A DNA stretch of 64,000 nucleotides from Massilia sp. YIM B02763 (lineage in GTDB: Bacteria > Pseudomonadota > Gammaproteobacteria > Burkholderiales > Burkholderiaceae_D), in assembly GCF_030412015.1 (NCBI RefSeq), contig NZ_JASNRD010000011.1:49861-113860 (forward strand), in the 5' to 3' direction. This document shows positions 47,723-56,358 of this stretch, in pieces. The notes beneath the pieces were generated by a model. The model did no database searches. It saw nothing but the letters and a program-made list of their open reading frames with translations, and was not told the DNA's origin. Each line of letters opens with the position of its first letter. Positions within the stretch are counted from its first letter, which is position 1. The position numbers were made by a program, and so were the translations under genes.

Positions 47723-49966
47723 TCAGGCCAGGCCCAGCGCCGGGTCGCTGACCGTGTGGCGGCCGGTCTCGACGCGGCCGGCGAAGCGCCGCAGGTAGTC
47801 CGGCTGGCTCGACACGGTGGCGCAGACGTCGTACCAGTAGCCGTTCGCGGCCACGGGGAGGCGCACGACCACTTCGCCGCGCGCCGCCACCGTGACCATC
47901 TGCCGGAGCTGCGCATAGGCGTTCGCGGCCAGGTTGAACGTGCACGGCGCCGTGCCGGCGTTCACCAGGCGCAGCACCAGTTCTCCCGTGCTCGCGTCGC
48001 AGCGCACCTGCACGTCCGGGCGCGGCTGGCCGGCCGCCACGGCGCGCAGCGCGCTGCCCGTGAAGTGGCGGTGGTAGCCGTTCGGGCCCAGCACCCACAG
48101 GTCGTAGGCGCCGCCGACGGCGGGCGTCCAGGCATCCGCCAGCGACTTGCCCGCCTCGACGGTGTAGCGGCGCGGCACCGCGGCCAGGTTCTTGCGGTCG
48201 TACACGTGGAAGACGGCGGCCTGGCGGCCCGTGTTGACGAAGTTGAGCGCCACCCGCACCGCATTCATCGTGGCGCCGGGCTGCACCTCGCAGATGGTCG
48301 CAAGTTCGTAGGGCAGCGCGCGCGAGGGCCGCGTACCCGTGGCCTGCACGGGCTGCTGGGGCGAGGCCGGCGGCGCGATCTGCGCCAGGCGCTGCTGCGC
48401 CGCGCGCAGGGCGTCGGCCTGGCTGCGGTCCTTGCGGCCCTGCAGCACGGGCAAGGCCTCGGCGTTGGGCGTCGCGAAGTTGAAGGCGCTCGTCAAATCG
48501 CCGCAGACGGCGCGGCGGAACGGGCCGATGTTCGGTTCCTTGACGCCGAAGCGCGCTTCCAGGAAGCGCAGCACCGAGGTGTGGTCGAACACTTGCGAAT
48601 TGACCCAGCCGCCGCGGCTCCACGGAGAAATGACGAACATCGGCACGCGCGGGCCGGGGCCGTAGACGCGGCCGTCCGGCGCCGGCTGCTTGGAGCTGCC
48701 AGCGGGCCGGCCGTGCGTGAAGTACTCGGCCGCCAGGTCGGACTGGGCCAGCGTGGTCTTGCCGGCATAGCCGCCCTTGCCGTCGGGCGACGGCGCGGAG
48801 GGCGAGGGCACATGGTCGAAATAGCCGTCGTTCTCGTCGTAGGTGACGATCAGCACGGTCTTGCTCCACACGTCGGGGTTGGCCGTCAACGCGTCCAGTA
48901 CCTCCTGGATGAACCAGGCGCCCTGCACGGGGCTGGACGGGCCGGGGTGCTCGCAATAGATCGACGGCGCGTTCACCCACGACACCTGCGGCAGCTTGCC
49001 CTCGCGGATGTCGCGCTTGAACGCGTCCAGGTAGGCTTCGGGCTTGGTGCCGGGCAGCGTGTTGGCGATGCCCTTGTAGAGCGGATTGTTGGCGTTGTCC
49101 GTGGCCGCGTCGTACGCGTGGTAGGGCAGGGCCTGGCCCGTGCTGGTATAGGGCTGGCCTGGCGCGCCGCCGCTGGAGACGGGGTAGCCCGACGCGATGT
49201 TGGCGCGCCGGAACTGGCGGAATGCGCCCAGCATGTTGTCGCCCCATTCGTCGGGCATGTTCTGGTAGCTGATCCAGCTGACGCCGGCGGCCTCGAGCCG
49301 TTCGGCATACGTGGTCCAGGTATAGCCCGTGTTCACGCCGCTCGCCGTGCCGTCGATGGCGTCCCACTCGTTGGTGACGAAGGCCGTGCCGGTGGGCACC
49401 GCGCCGTTCGTGCCGGTGATGAAGAACGAACGGTTCGCATCGGTCCCCGTGTGCATCGCGCAGTGGTAGGCGTCGCACAGCGTGAACGCATTGGCCAGCG
49501 CGAACTGGAAGGGGATTTCGTTCTCGTTGAAGTAGCCCATCGAAATGGGGTTCTTGTAGCGCGGCCACTGGTCCATGCGGCCGTTGTCCCAGGCCGCCTG
49601 GCTGTCGTTCCAGTCGTGCGGGGTGCCGTTGGCGCGCTGGGCGTTGCCCTTGCTGCCGTCCAGGTGGAAGGGCATCACGACGGTGCCGTTCGCCAGGCGC
49701 TGCTGCCACACGTTGCGACCTTCCGGCAGCGGAATGGGGAAGCGGTCGCCGAAGCCGCGCACGCCGGCGAGCGTGCCGAAGTAATGGTCGAACGCGCGGT
49801 TCTCCTGCATCAGGATCACCACGTGCTCGACGTCGCGGATGGTGCCGGTCGCGTTGTTGGCGGGGATGGCCAGCGCGCGCTGGATGGACGGCGGAAAGGC
49901 GGCGTAGGTGGCGGCGGCGATACCGGCGCGGGCGCTGCCGCGCAGGAAACTGCGTCGTGTGGTCAT
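47723..49966 (-). CDS. plcC: Phosphocholine-type phospholipase C
   Basis: 747 residues, full length. Tat signal RRSFL (4-8). The phosphoesterase domain opens with ILMQENRAFDHYFG (51-64), the active-site signature of this family, and contains the conserved CDAYHCAMHTGT and SIYCEHPGP segments. Two C-terminal beta domains (DUF756) follow from about residue 510. Hydrolyses phosphatidylcholine or sphingomyelin to free phosphocholine in the periplasm or outside. A Pho-box-like site 103 bases upstream suggests PhoB control. Gene symbol by family name; substrate range is not shown by sequence. Confidence 0.88.
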   Translation of the reverse strand: MTTRRSFLRGSARAGIAAATYAAFPPSIQRALAIPANNATGTIRDVEHVVILMQENRAFDHYFGTLAGVRGFGDRFPIPLPEGRNVWQQRLANGTVVMPFHLDGSKGNAQRANGTPHDWNDSQAAWDNGRMDQWPRYKNPISMGYFNENEIPFQFALANAFTLCDAYHCAMHTGTDANRSFFITGTNGAVPTGTAFVTNEWDAIDGTASGVNTGYTWTTYAERLEAAGVSWISYQNMPDEWGDNMLGAFRQFRRANIASGYPVSSGGAPGQPYTSTGQALPYHAYDAATDNANNPLYKGIANTLPGTKPEAYLDAFKRDIREGKLPQVSWVNAPSIYCEHPGPSSPVQGAWFIQEVLDALTANPDVWSKTVLIVTYDENDGYFDHVPSPSAPSPDGKGGYAGKTTLAQSDLAAEYFTHGRPAGSSKQPAPDGRVYGPGPRVPMFVISPWSRGGWVNSQVFDHTSVLRFLEARFGVKEPNIGPFRRAVCGDLTSAFNFATPNAEALPVLQGRKDRSQADALRAAQQRLAQIAPPASPQQPVQATGTRPSRALPYELATICEVQPGATMNAVRVALNFVNTGRQAAVFHVYDRKNLAAVPRRYTVEAGKSLADAWTPAVGGAYDLWVLGPNGYHRHFTGSALRAVAAGQPRPDVQVRCDASTGELVLRLVNAGTAPCTFNLAANAYAQLRQMVTVAARGEVVVRLPVAANGYWYDVCATVSSQPDYLRRFAGRVETGRHTVSDPALGLA

Positions 49967-49998
49967 AACGGTTATCCGGGCGTTGAGGTTTCTGTTGT

Positions 49999-50012
49999 GC
50001 AACTTAAGTTGC
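49999..50012. promoter_or_regulatory. Palindrome in the plcC leader
   Basis: GCAACTTAAGTTGC is a perfect 14-base palindrome 33 bases upstream of the plcC ATG, in its predicted 5-prime untranslated region. Meaning unknown. Confidence 0.3.
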
Positions 50013-50052
50013 CGTTTACTGTTGCCATGCCGATACGAGGCATGACTGCGCC

Positions 50053-50086
50053 AATGTAATTTGCGTACGTGACGGGGCGATGACAG
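50053..50086 (-). promoter_or_regulatory. Pho box and -10 of plcC
   Basis: On the minus strand CTGTCAT-CGCC-CCGTCAC (plus 50069-50086) matches the two 7-base direct repeats with 4-base spacing of PhoB boxes. Ten bases downstream lies TACATT (50053-50058) as a -10, the normal PhoB promoter geometry. Further TGTCA-type half sites occur just upstream. Phospholipases C of this family are known phosphate-starvation genes in Pseudomonas. Confidence 0.65.
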
Positions 50087-50152
50087 GCGAACGATGCGGA
50101 CAGCGGCTGCCCGTGACAAACCGCGCGTGTTCATGGTCGGAAAACGGTTGCT

Positions 50153-50181
50153 TTGAACCGAGTATGTTTTCTCCTTATTTA
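50153..50181 (+). promoter_or_regulatory. Possible promoter of a small ORF
   Basis: TTGAAC (50153-50158), 17 bases, TATTTA (50176-50181). The -10 is a poor match. Points toward the 22-residue frame at 50213. Confidence 0.25.
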
Positions 50182-50212
50182 CCTGAGCGTGACTTGGGAA
50201 TAAGGAGGTGGA

Positions 50213-50281
50213 ATGGCGAAGGTAGGCAATGGGGCGGCAGCCGCCTGTCGTGACAAGGGAACTGCAAGACGGCCGCGCTAA
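50213..50281 (+). CDS. Possible 22-residue peptide
   Basis: A short frame (ATG to TAA, 22 residues, basic and Ala-rich) preceded by a near-perfect ribosome-binding site AAGGAGGT. The ribosome-binding site is stronger than that of most annotated genes here. No hydrophobic segment and no known relative. It overlaps the 3-prime end of the FHA gene on the other strand by four bases. May be a chance site. Confidence 0.25.
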   Translation: MAKVGNGAAAACRDKGTARRPR

Positions 50282-51261
50282 TCCTGGTCCAGGTCGTCCC
50301 CCAGCTTGCGCCCGCGACTGGCGTCCACCGACTCCTGCATCCCCTCGACGTCGCGCATGAACTCGTCGATGCCGCGGTCGCGGCTGACGCGCACGCCGGG
50401 CGGCATCAGGACCGACATCGCCAGTTCGTCGGCCAGGCGCCCGGTGCGCTGCACGTTGGCGACGAGGATCAGGCCGGAACCCATCAGTGCCAGGCCGGCG
50501 CAGGTCCAGCGGTAGCGCAGGCGCTGGCGCGGGCGGATGGTGCACAGGTGAAAATAGACCATCCCCGCCAGCAGCAGCGTGGCCACGTGCGAGGCGTAGT
50601 GCGTGAAGCCCTCGAGCGAAAAGGCGTAGCCGAGCGTGCTGCCCACCAGCGCGTAGGCGGCCAGCGCGGCGACGCCGCAGCCGGCGATGAACAGGTGGCG
50701 GCCCAGGCGCGCGTGGCGGCCGAACAGGCGGTTGGCCAATGCCCAGGCGCCGCCCCACAGCAGCGCGCCGCCAATGCCCCAGGCCAGCGCCGCGAAGTAG
50801 CGCACCGGGTCGTAGTATTGGGTGTCGCCCAGCCAGCCGACCAGCAGCGAGAACGCCGCGACGAGGGCGATGCCCGCGACGCCGGGCCAGGCGCCTTCCC
50901 AGCCGTGGAACGTGCGGTCGACGAGTTCCGGCGGCACGGGGAAGCCGGCGGCGCGCACGCGCAGCGCCGTGTGGCCGATGCGCGCGACGGTGTCGCCCCC
51001 AAGCACGGTCTCGGTGAGGCGCTTGCCGTGCACGACGATGCCGTTGCGGGTGCCGAGGTCGCGCAGCAGCAGGCGTCCGTCGGCGTCGCGCTCGACCACG
51101 GCGTGGCGGGCGGCGGCATAGTCGTCGTCGAGGATCAGGTCGTTGTCGTAGCCGCGCCCGATGCGGATCGGCAGCGCGTCGATGCGCAGGCGCGCCAGCA
51201 CGTCGCCGTTGCGGGCCAGCAGCTCGACGAACCAGGGACCCGCGAACCAGGGACCGCTCAT
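50278..51261 (-). CDS. FHA-domain membrane protein
   Basis: 327 residues. FHA domain at about 15-105 (IRIGRGYDNDLILDDDYAAARHAV and DLGTRNGIVVHGKRL), which binds phosphothreonine peptides, then five predicted membrane helices and a soluble tail of about 50 residues. The start ATG overlaps the stop of the trypsin-like protease (ATGA), so the pair is co-translated. No Ser/Thr kinase gene is in the window. Role probably in linking a cytosolic phosphosignal to envelope proteolysis (inference). Confidence 0.85.
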   Translation of the reverse strand: MSGPWFAGPWFVELLARNGDVLARLRIDALPIRIGRGYDNDLILDDDYAAARHAVVERDADGRLLLRDLGTRNGIVVHGKRLTETVLGGDTVARIGHTALRVRAAGFPVPPELVDRTFHGWEGAWPGVAGIALVAAFSLLVGWLGDTQYYDPVRYFAALAWGIGGALLWGGAWALANRLFGRHARLGRHLFIAGCGVAALAAYALVGSTLGYAFSLEGFTHYASHVATLLLAGMVYFHLCTIRPRQRLRYRWTCAGLALMGSGLILVANVQRTGRLADELAMSVLMPPGVRVSRDRGIDEFMRDVEGMQESVDASRGRKLGDDLDQD

Positions 51262-52682
51262 GGCCGCGCCGTCCCGGGATGGCGTGCGCGTCCCAGCGCG
51301 GACAGGAAGGAGCGCGTGGCGCGCATGCCGTTCTCGTACGAGACCCCGGCCAGGTCGAGGCGGCTCTGCAGGCTGGCCTGGGCATCGTCCGTGCTGGCCG
51401 TGAGCAGCGTGAAGTTGTACAGGCCGGCGAACTTGCGGTAGGCGCGCACGCAGGTCACGGCGCGCAGTGGCAGCGTGGCCGTGTGCACGAAGGATTCGGT
51501 GCAGGAGGGGCGCGTCAGGCGGGTGTCGCGGCTGGAGCCGATGCGGTCGACGCGGAAGCGCCCGCTGGCCAGCATGGCGAACTGCAGCGGATGCATGCTG
51601 CTCGAACGCAGGTACTGGTGGGTCATGGACACGTGGCCCGTCTGCTGGGTGTCGGACACGTAGATCGCCGCCTCCATCGCGCAGCTGACGGAGTCCAGCG
51701 TGTAGGCGGCCTCGGCGCGGAAATTCGAGCGCCCCCAGCAGCGCAGCTGCTGCGATTCGCGCACGGGCACGCGGTACGGGCCCATGCTCTTGATCGACAG
51801 CGGCTCGGCCAGCAGGCGGTCGATCATCTCGCGCTGGTGCGCCAGCAGCTGCTGGCCGATCAGGGGATTGAAGTTGCGCGGCGGGTGCGGCTGGCTGGCC
51901 ACCTTGCGCAGCAGGTCCTGGGCGTAGGCGACGGGGACCAGGAAACTGACCAGCTCGCCGTCGCGGCGCTTGGACACGTTGATGCCCACGACCATGCCGG
52001 ACGCCGTCACGCTGGGACCGCCGCTCATGCCGGAATTGATCGGGCCCGTGAAGATCAGCTGCTCGTAGAAGCTGCGCCGCACGACCCCGTTGTACGACCC
52101 TTCCGAAATGGCGAAGCCCAGGTCGAGCGGGTTGCCGAGCGAGTACAGGTACTGGCCCTGCACCAGTGCGACCGGGTGCTCGGGCACCTCGAAGAAGCCG
52201 GTGCCCTGGCGGTTGACGCGCACCACGGCCAGGTCGTGCAGCACGTCCACGGCCAGGAGTTCGATCGGGCCGCTGTTGCCGTCCGTGTCGACGTATTCGC
52301 CGAGATAGACCTCCGGATCGAGCGCCATCTGCGACACGACGTGGTAGTTGGTCAGAACGAGGTTGCCGGTGCCGACCAGGAAGCCCGAGCCGACGCTCGA
52401 CTGGCTGCGGCCATTGCGCAGCAGCATGCGGATCTGCAGCAGGTCGGCGCGCGCGGCCGAATACAGTTGCTGGGCGGCGCCGGATGGCGTGGGCAGCGTG
52501 GCCGTGTCGTCGGTCTCGCCGGGGCCGGGGGCGGGCGGCGTGGCGGCGGGGGCGGTGGCGGGCGGGGTCACCAGCGGCGCCTGGGGCCGGGCGGCGCCGG
52601 CGGGAGGCGCCGCGCCGTCGCCGGCGCCAGGCAGCGCGGCGAGCAGCAGGACGATGAAGAATGCAGGCAGGGCAGGGCGCAT
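51258..52682 (-). CDS. Secreted trypsin-like serine protease
   Basis: 474 residues. Signal peptide (about 1-23) and a Pro/Ala-rich linker (25-65), then a chymotrypsin-fold domain with His114 (TNYHVVS), Asp150 (HDLAVV) and Ser220 (SGMSGGP) in the HtrA-like spacing, but no PDZ domain. A further 200-residue C-terminal domain with several Cys has no recognised match. Upstream and co-translated with the FHA membrane protein. Confidence 0.85.
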   Translation of the reverse strand: MRPALPAFFIVLLLAALPGAGDGAAPPAGAARPQAPLVTPPATAPAATPPAPGPGETDDTATLPTPSGAAQQLYSAARADLLQIRMLLRNGRSQSSVGSGFLVGTGNLVLTNYHVVSQMALDPEVYLGEYVDTDGNSGPIELLAVDVLHDLAVVRVNRQGTGFFEVPEHPVALVQGQYLYSLGNPLDLGFAISEGSYNGVVRRSFYEQLIFTGPINSGMSGGPSVTASGMVVGINVSKRRDGELVSFLVPVAYAQDLLRKVASQPHPPRNFNPLIGQQLLAHQREMIDRLLAEPLSIKSMGPYRVPVRESQQLRCWGRSNFRAEAAYTLDSVSCAMEAAIYVSDTQQTGHVSMTHQYLRSSSMHPLQFAMLASGRFRVDRIGSSRDTRLTRPSCTESFVHTATLPLRAVTCVRAYRKFAGLYNFTLLTASTDDAQASLQSRLDLAGVSYENGMRATRSFLSALGRARHPGTARP

Positions 52683-52763
52683 TCCATCCTTCGGCAGGCA
52701 AATGGGAACCGCGGGAAGCGCGGCCGGGAGTCCCTATCTTGCCAGATTCACACCGAAGGGGTT

Positions 52764-53411
52764 TTACGCTTCGCTGACGGGCGCCGCTTCGTCGGCCGCG
52801 GTCATCATGTGACCCAGCTTGGCTTCCTTGGTGTTCAGGTAGTTGTTGTTGTAGGCGTTGCGGTTGACCAGCAGCGGCACGCGCTCGGCGACCTTGATGC
52901 CGAACTTGCCCAGCGCGGCGATCTTGCGCGGGTTGTTGGTCATCAGGCGCACGGCGTCGATGCCGAAATGCTCCAGCATCGGCAGCACCAGCTCGTAGCT
53001 GCGCGCGTCGGCCTGGAAGCCCAGCTGCAGGTTCGCCTCGACCGTGTCGGCCCCCGCTTCCTGCAGGCGGTAGGCGCGGATCTTGTTGACCAGGCCAATG
53101 CCGCGCCCTTCCTGGCGCAGGTACAGCAGGATGCCGCGCCCTTCCTCGGCGATGCGCTGCAGCGCCGTCTCGAGCTGGGCGCCGCAGTCGCAGCGTTGCG
53201 AGAACATCACGTCGCCGGTCAGGCACTCGGAGTGGATGCGCGCCAGCGCCGGTTCGCCCGTCGACAGGTCGCCCAGCGTCATCGCCAGGTGCTCCTTGCC
53301 GGTCGCATGCTCCACGAAGGCGTGCAGGGTGAACTGGGCCCAGGGCGTGGGCAGGGTGCACGAGGTGACGTAGTCGACGAGGTTGGCGGGCGAAGCGGCG
53401 TTGTCTTGCAT
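52764..53411 (-). CDS. ribA: GTP cyclohydrolase II
   Basis: Converts GTP to the first committed intermediate of riboflavin synthesis. 215 residues, RibA only, without fused RibB. Zinc ligands Cys63, Cys74 and Cys76 and the RQEGRGIGL motif (99-107) are intact. The start follows AGGA. Upstream leader has no recognisable FMN riboswitch. Confidence 0.96.
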   Translation of the reverse strand: MQDNAASPANLVDYVTSCTLPTPWAQFTLHAFVEHATGKEHLAMTLGDLSTGEPALARIHSECLTGDVMFSQRCDCGAQLETALQRIAEEGRGILLYLRQEGRGIGLVNKIRAYRLQEAGADTVEANLQLGFQADARSYELVLPMLEHFGIDAVRLMTNNPRKIAALGKFGIKVAERVPLLVNRNAYNNNYLNTKEAKLGHMMTAADEAAPVSEA

Positions 53412-53507
53412 GGCGATTCCTGAAACGGTCTAGGGCAGGTGTAAATGGAGAGTTTACCGGAAATCGGACATGGCCGTACGGCTCCCGGGGTCGCGCCCTT
53501 CCTACAT

Positions 53508-53535
53508 GGGGTTTCAATTTGGAAATTGCAACCCC
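53508..53535. promoter_or_regulatory. Long inverted repeat before ribA
   Basis: GGGGTTTCAATTT (53508-53520), GG, AAATTGCAACCCC (53523-53535): one mismatch. It lies in the 236-base spacer between the divergent ribA and kinase genes, nearer ribA. Could be an operator or an RNA hairpin. Confidence 0.4.
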
Positions 53536-53600
53536 GTGCCAGGAACGGAGAACCGCGGCCAGCAGCCGAAATACTGTACTCTGCTGTTGCTGTAGCGGTA

Positions 53601-53618
53601 CCATGAGGTTCCTCATGG
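53601..53618. promoter_or_regulatory. Palindrome before the cache kinase
   Basis: CCATGAGG-TT-CCTCATGG is a perfect 8-base inverted repeat ending 29 bases before the kinase ATG at 53648. Position suits an operator on that gene's promoter. Confidence 0.4.
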
Positions 53619-53647
53619 CATCAAAGCTGTGCTAGTCTCCTGCCACC

Positions 53648-55927
53648 ATGTCAATATCCTCGACCCTGCTGCGCCGCCTGCGGCCCCGCGCCCTCGGCGC
53701 CTGGCTGGCGCTCGCGTTCGTTTTACTCTCCATCGCCCTGACCCTGGTACTCGTCGGCGTCATCGAGCGCAAGTCCAGCGAGCAAGTCAAGTCCAGCATC
53801 GGCAGCGGCCTGGCCGAAATGGCCATGCAGACCTCCGACAAACTGGAACGCGGCATGTTCGAGCGCTACCGCGAAGTGAGCCTGATCGCCCAGTTGCGCG
53901 AACTGCGCCCGGACGTGCCGGCCGCGCAGCGGCGCGCGGCGCTGGAGCGCGTGCAGGCCACCTACGGCTACTACAGCTGGATCGGCGTGGCCGGCATGGA
54001 CGGCCGGGTCCAGGCGTCGGCGCGCGGCGTGCTGGAAGGCGTCGACGTCTCTAAGCGCCCGTGGTTCGGCAACGCCCTCAAGGGCATCCATGCGGGCGAC
54101 GTGCACGAGGCGGTCAAGCTGGTGAGTTTTCTCCCCAAGCGCAGCGAGCCCTGGCGCTTCGTCGACGTCGCCTTTCCCGTGGTCGAGGACGGCGCCGTGC
54201 GCGGCGTGCTGGGCGTGCACCTGTCGTGGGAATGGGCGCGCGACGTCGAGCGCTCCGTCATGGCGGGCATCGCGCGCCGCCGCCACGTCGACGCGCTGAT
54301 CGTCGATGCCGGCGGCAAGGTGCTGCTCGGTCCGCAGGACGTGGCGGGCAAGCAACTGCGCCTGGCGAGCCTGAAGGCCGCCAGTGGCGAGACGCGCTGG
54401 GGCTATCTCGAAGAGCCCTGGCCGGACGGGAAATCCTACCTGGTCGGCTATGCGCGAGGACGCGGCTACGGCGACTATCCCGGCCTGGGCTGGACCGTGC
54501 TGGTGCGCCAGGAAGTGAACGACGCCTACGCGCCGGTGCGCCAGCTGCGCGAATACGGTCTTGCCAGCGGCGTGCTGGCGGCGCTGCTGTTCTCAGTGGC
54601 CGGCGTGGCGCTGGCGCGCCGCATCACCCGTCCGCTGGGCGAACTGGCCGAATCGGCGCGCCGCATCCGCGCCGGCAGCGTCGAGCGCATCGAAGTGCGG
54701 CGCGGCTACCGCGAGGTGCGCGCCCTGGGCCGCACGCTCAACGCGCTGGTCGCGGGCCTGGTGCGGCGCAAGCGCGCGCTGGAGGACCTGAACGCGACAT
54801 TGGAGCAGCGCGTCGTGCAGCGCACGCAGGAGCTGGAACAGGCGCTGTCCACCGTCACCGCCAACGAGCAGCGCACGGCCGCCATCCTGGAGGCGGCCCA
54901 GGACGCCTTCATCGGCATCGACATGCGCGGCCGCGTCTCCGACTGGAATTCCGCCGCCGAGACCATGCTCGGCTGGCGCCGCGCCGAGGCGCTGGGCCGG
55001 GACGTCGTCGAACTGATCGCGCCGCAGCGCCTGCACGAACGCACCTACGCGATGCTGGCGGAGTTCTTCGACCGGCGCGACCTGGAGATCCTGGGCCGGC
55101 GCAGCGAACGCACGCTGCGCACGCGCGACGGCCACGAGATCCCCGTCGAGATGACGACCGGACTGGCCGGCGGCGGCGACGGCGCCGTGCTGACCGTGTT
55201 CATGCACGACATCTCCCAGCGCAAGGAAGTCGAGCGCATGAAGAACGAATTCGTCGCCACCGTCTCGCACGAGCTGCGCACCCCGCTGACGTCGATCAGC
55301 GCCTCGCTGGCGCTGCTGGCCGACGGCATCGCGGGCGACCTGCCGGACGACGCCCAGGAACTCGTCGGCATCGCCAACGCCAGCTCCGGCCGCCTGGTGC
55401 GCCTGATCGGCGACGTGCTCGACATCCAGAAGATGGAGGCGGGCCGCATGGCCCTGCAGCGCGACGTGCAGCCGCTGCTGCCGCTGGTGGAGGACGCCGC
55501 GGCCGCCATGCGCAGCTTCGCCGACCAGGCCGGGGTGAAGATCGCCTGCGCGGGCGGCGCCGACGCGGGCGACCTGCGCGCCGCCATCGACCGCGACCGC
55601 ATGACGCAGGTGCTCACCAACCTGCTGTCGAACGCCATCAAGTTTTCCGAGCCGGGCACCACGGTGACGACGCGCGTGGAAGCCAACGGCGACCGCGTGC
55701 GCCTGTCCGTGGCCGACGAGGGCAGCGGCATCCCGGAAGCCTTCCGCGGCCGCGTGTTCCAGCGCTTCGCCCAGGCCGACGGCGCCGATTCGCGGCGCAA
55801 GGGCGGTACCGGCCTGGGGCTGTCGATCTGCAAGGCGATCGTCGAGGAACACGGCGGCACGATCGGGTTCGACAGCCGCGAGGGGCAGGGGACGACGTTC
55901 TGGGTGGAGTTGCAGGCGAAGCCGTGA
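53648..55927 (+). CDS. Cache/PAS sensor histidine kinase
   Basis: 759 residues: first membrane helix about 17-38, a periplasmic double-cache-like sensor (about 40-310) with KRPWFGNAL and GGKVLLG segments, second helix about 318-340, HAMP (340-395), a coiled coil, PAS (about 410-530) and a transmitter with His541 (SHELRTPLT) and ATPase boxes (NLLSNAIKFS; GGTGLGLSI). Likely senses a small extracellular ligand. No regulator is adjacent. Its stop overlaps a GNAT gene start. Confidence 0.9.
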   Translation: MSISSTLLRRLRPRALGAWLALAFVLLSIALTLVLVGVIERKSSEQVKSSIGSGLAEMAMQTSDKLERGMFERYREVSLIAQLRELRPDVPAAQRRAALERVQATYGYYSWIGVAGMDGRVQASARGVLEGVDVSKRPWFGNALKGIHAGDVHEAVKLVSFLPKRSEPWRFVDVAFPVVEDGAVRGVLGVHLSWEWARDVERSVMAGIARRRHVDALIVDAGGKVLLGPQDVAGKQLRLASLKAASGETRWGYLEEPWPDGKSYLVGYARGRGYGDYPGLGWTVLVRQEVNDAYAPVRQLREYGLASGVLAALLFSVAGVALARRITRPLGELAESARRIRAGSVERIEVRRGYREVRALGRTLNALVAGLVRRKRALEDLNATLEQRVVQRTQELEQALSTVTANEQRTAAILEAAQDAFIGIDMRGRVSDWNSAAETMLGWRRAEALGRDVVELIAPQRLHERTYAMLAEFFDRRDLEILGRRSERTLRTRDGHEIPVEMTTGLAGGGDGAVLTVFMHDISQRKEVERMKNEFVATVSHELRTPLTSISASLALLADGIAGDLPDDAQELVGIANASSGRLVRLIGDVLDIQKMEAGRMALQRDVQPLLPLVEDAAAAMRSFADQAGVKIACAGGADAGDLRAAIDRDRMTQVLTNLLSNAIKFSEPGTTVTTRVEANGDRVRLSVADEGSGIPEAFRGRVFQRFAQADGADSRRKGGTGLGLSICKAIVEEHGGTIGFDSREGQGTTFWVELQAKP

Positions 55928-56358
55928 AGGGCGCGACCGCCTTTCGCCAGGCAGAGCACCGCGACATCCCCGCCATGTCGCGCATCCGCTTGTCCGTCGC
56001 CGAAAACGTGCTGTCCGACCCCAGCCGCGTGACCCTGCAGATGTACGAGGACTTCCTGGACAAGTCGGGCCGCGGCTGGGTGGCCGAAGACGATGGCGAG
56101 GTCGTCGCCTTCTGCTATGCGGACAAGGACAACGGCTCGATCTGGGCGCTGTTCGTCCGTCCCGGCCACGAGGGCAGAGGCATTGCCAAGGCGCTGCTCG
56201 GATTGGCCGTCGATTGGCTCTTCAGCCTGGGTAACGCGCGCATCTGCCTGAGCACGGGCGCGAACACGCGCGCGGACCGGTTCTACGCGGCGCAGGGCTG
56301 GCGCCGCGATCCCGTCGGCGCGACGGAGATCGCGTACTCGCTCACGAAGCCTGCGTAA
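55924..56358 (+). CDS. GNAT family N-acetyltransferase
   Basis: 144 residues with the acetyl-CoA loop HEGRGIAKALLG and the beta-bulge region before it. The GTG start overlaps the kinase stop (GTGA), so it is co-translated with the kinase, though a functional tie is not shown. The 3-prime end overlaps the M17 N-domain gene on the other strand by 17 bases. Substrate unknown. Confidence 0.85.
   Translation: MKGATAFRQAEHRDIPAMSRIRLSVAENVLSDPSRVTLQMYEDFLDKSGRGWVAEDDGEVVAFCYADKDNGSIWALFVRPGHEGRGIAKALLGLAVDWLFSLGNARICLSTGANTRADRFYAAQGWRRDPVGATEIAYSLTKPA

Noticed and set aside
47723..51385. A 1220-residue fused frame joining phospholipase C to upstream sequence
   Set aside because: The upstream 470 residues are a shadow of the FHA gene and of intergenic DNA; the Tat start at 49966 is the natural start.
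53412..53647. FMN riboswitch before ribA
   Set aside because: The conserved FMN-element blocks are not present on the minus strand.
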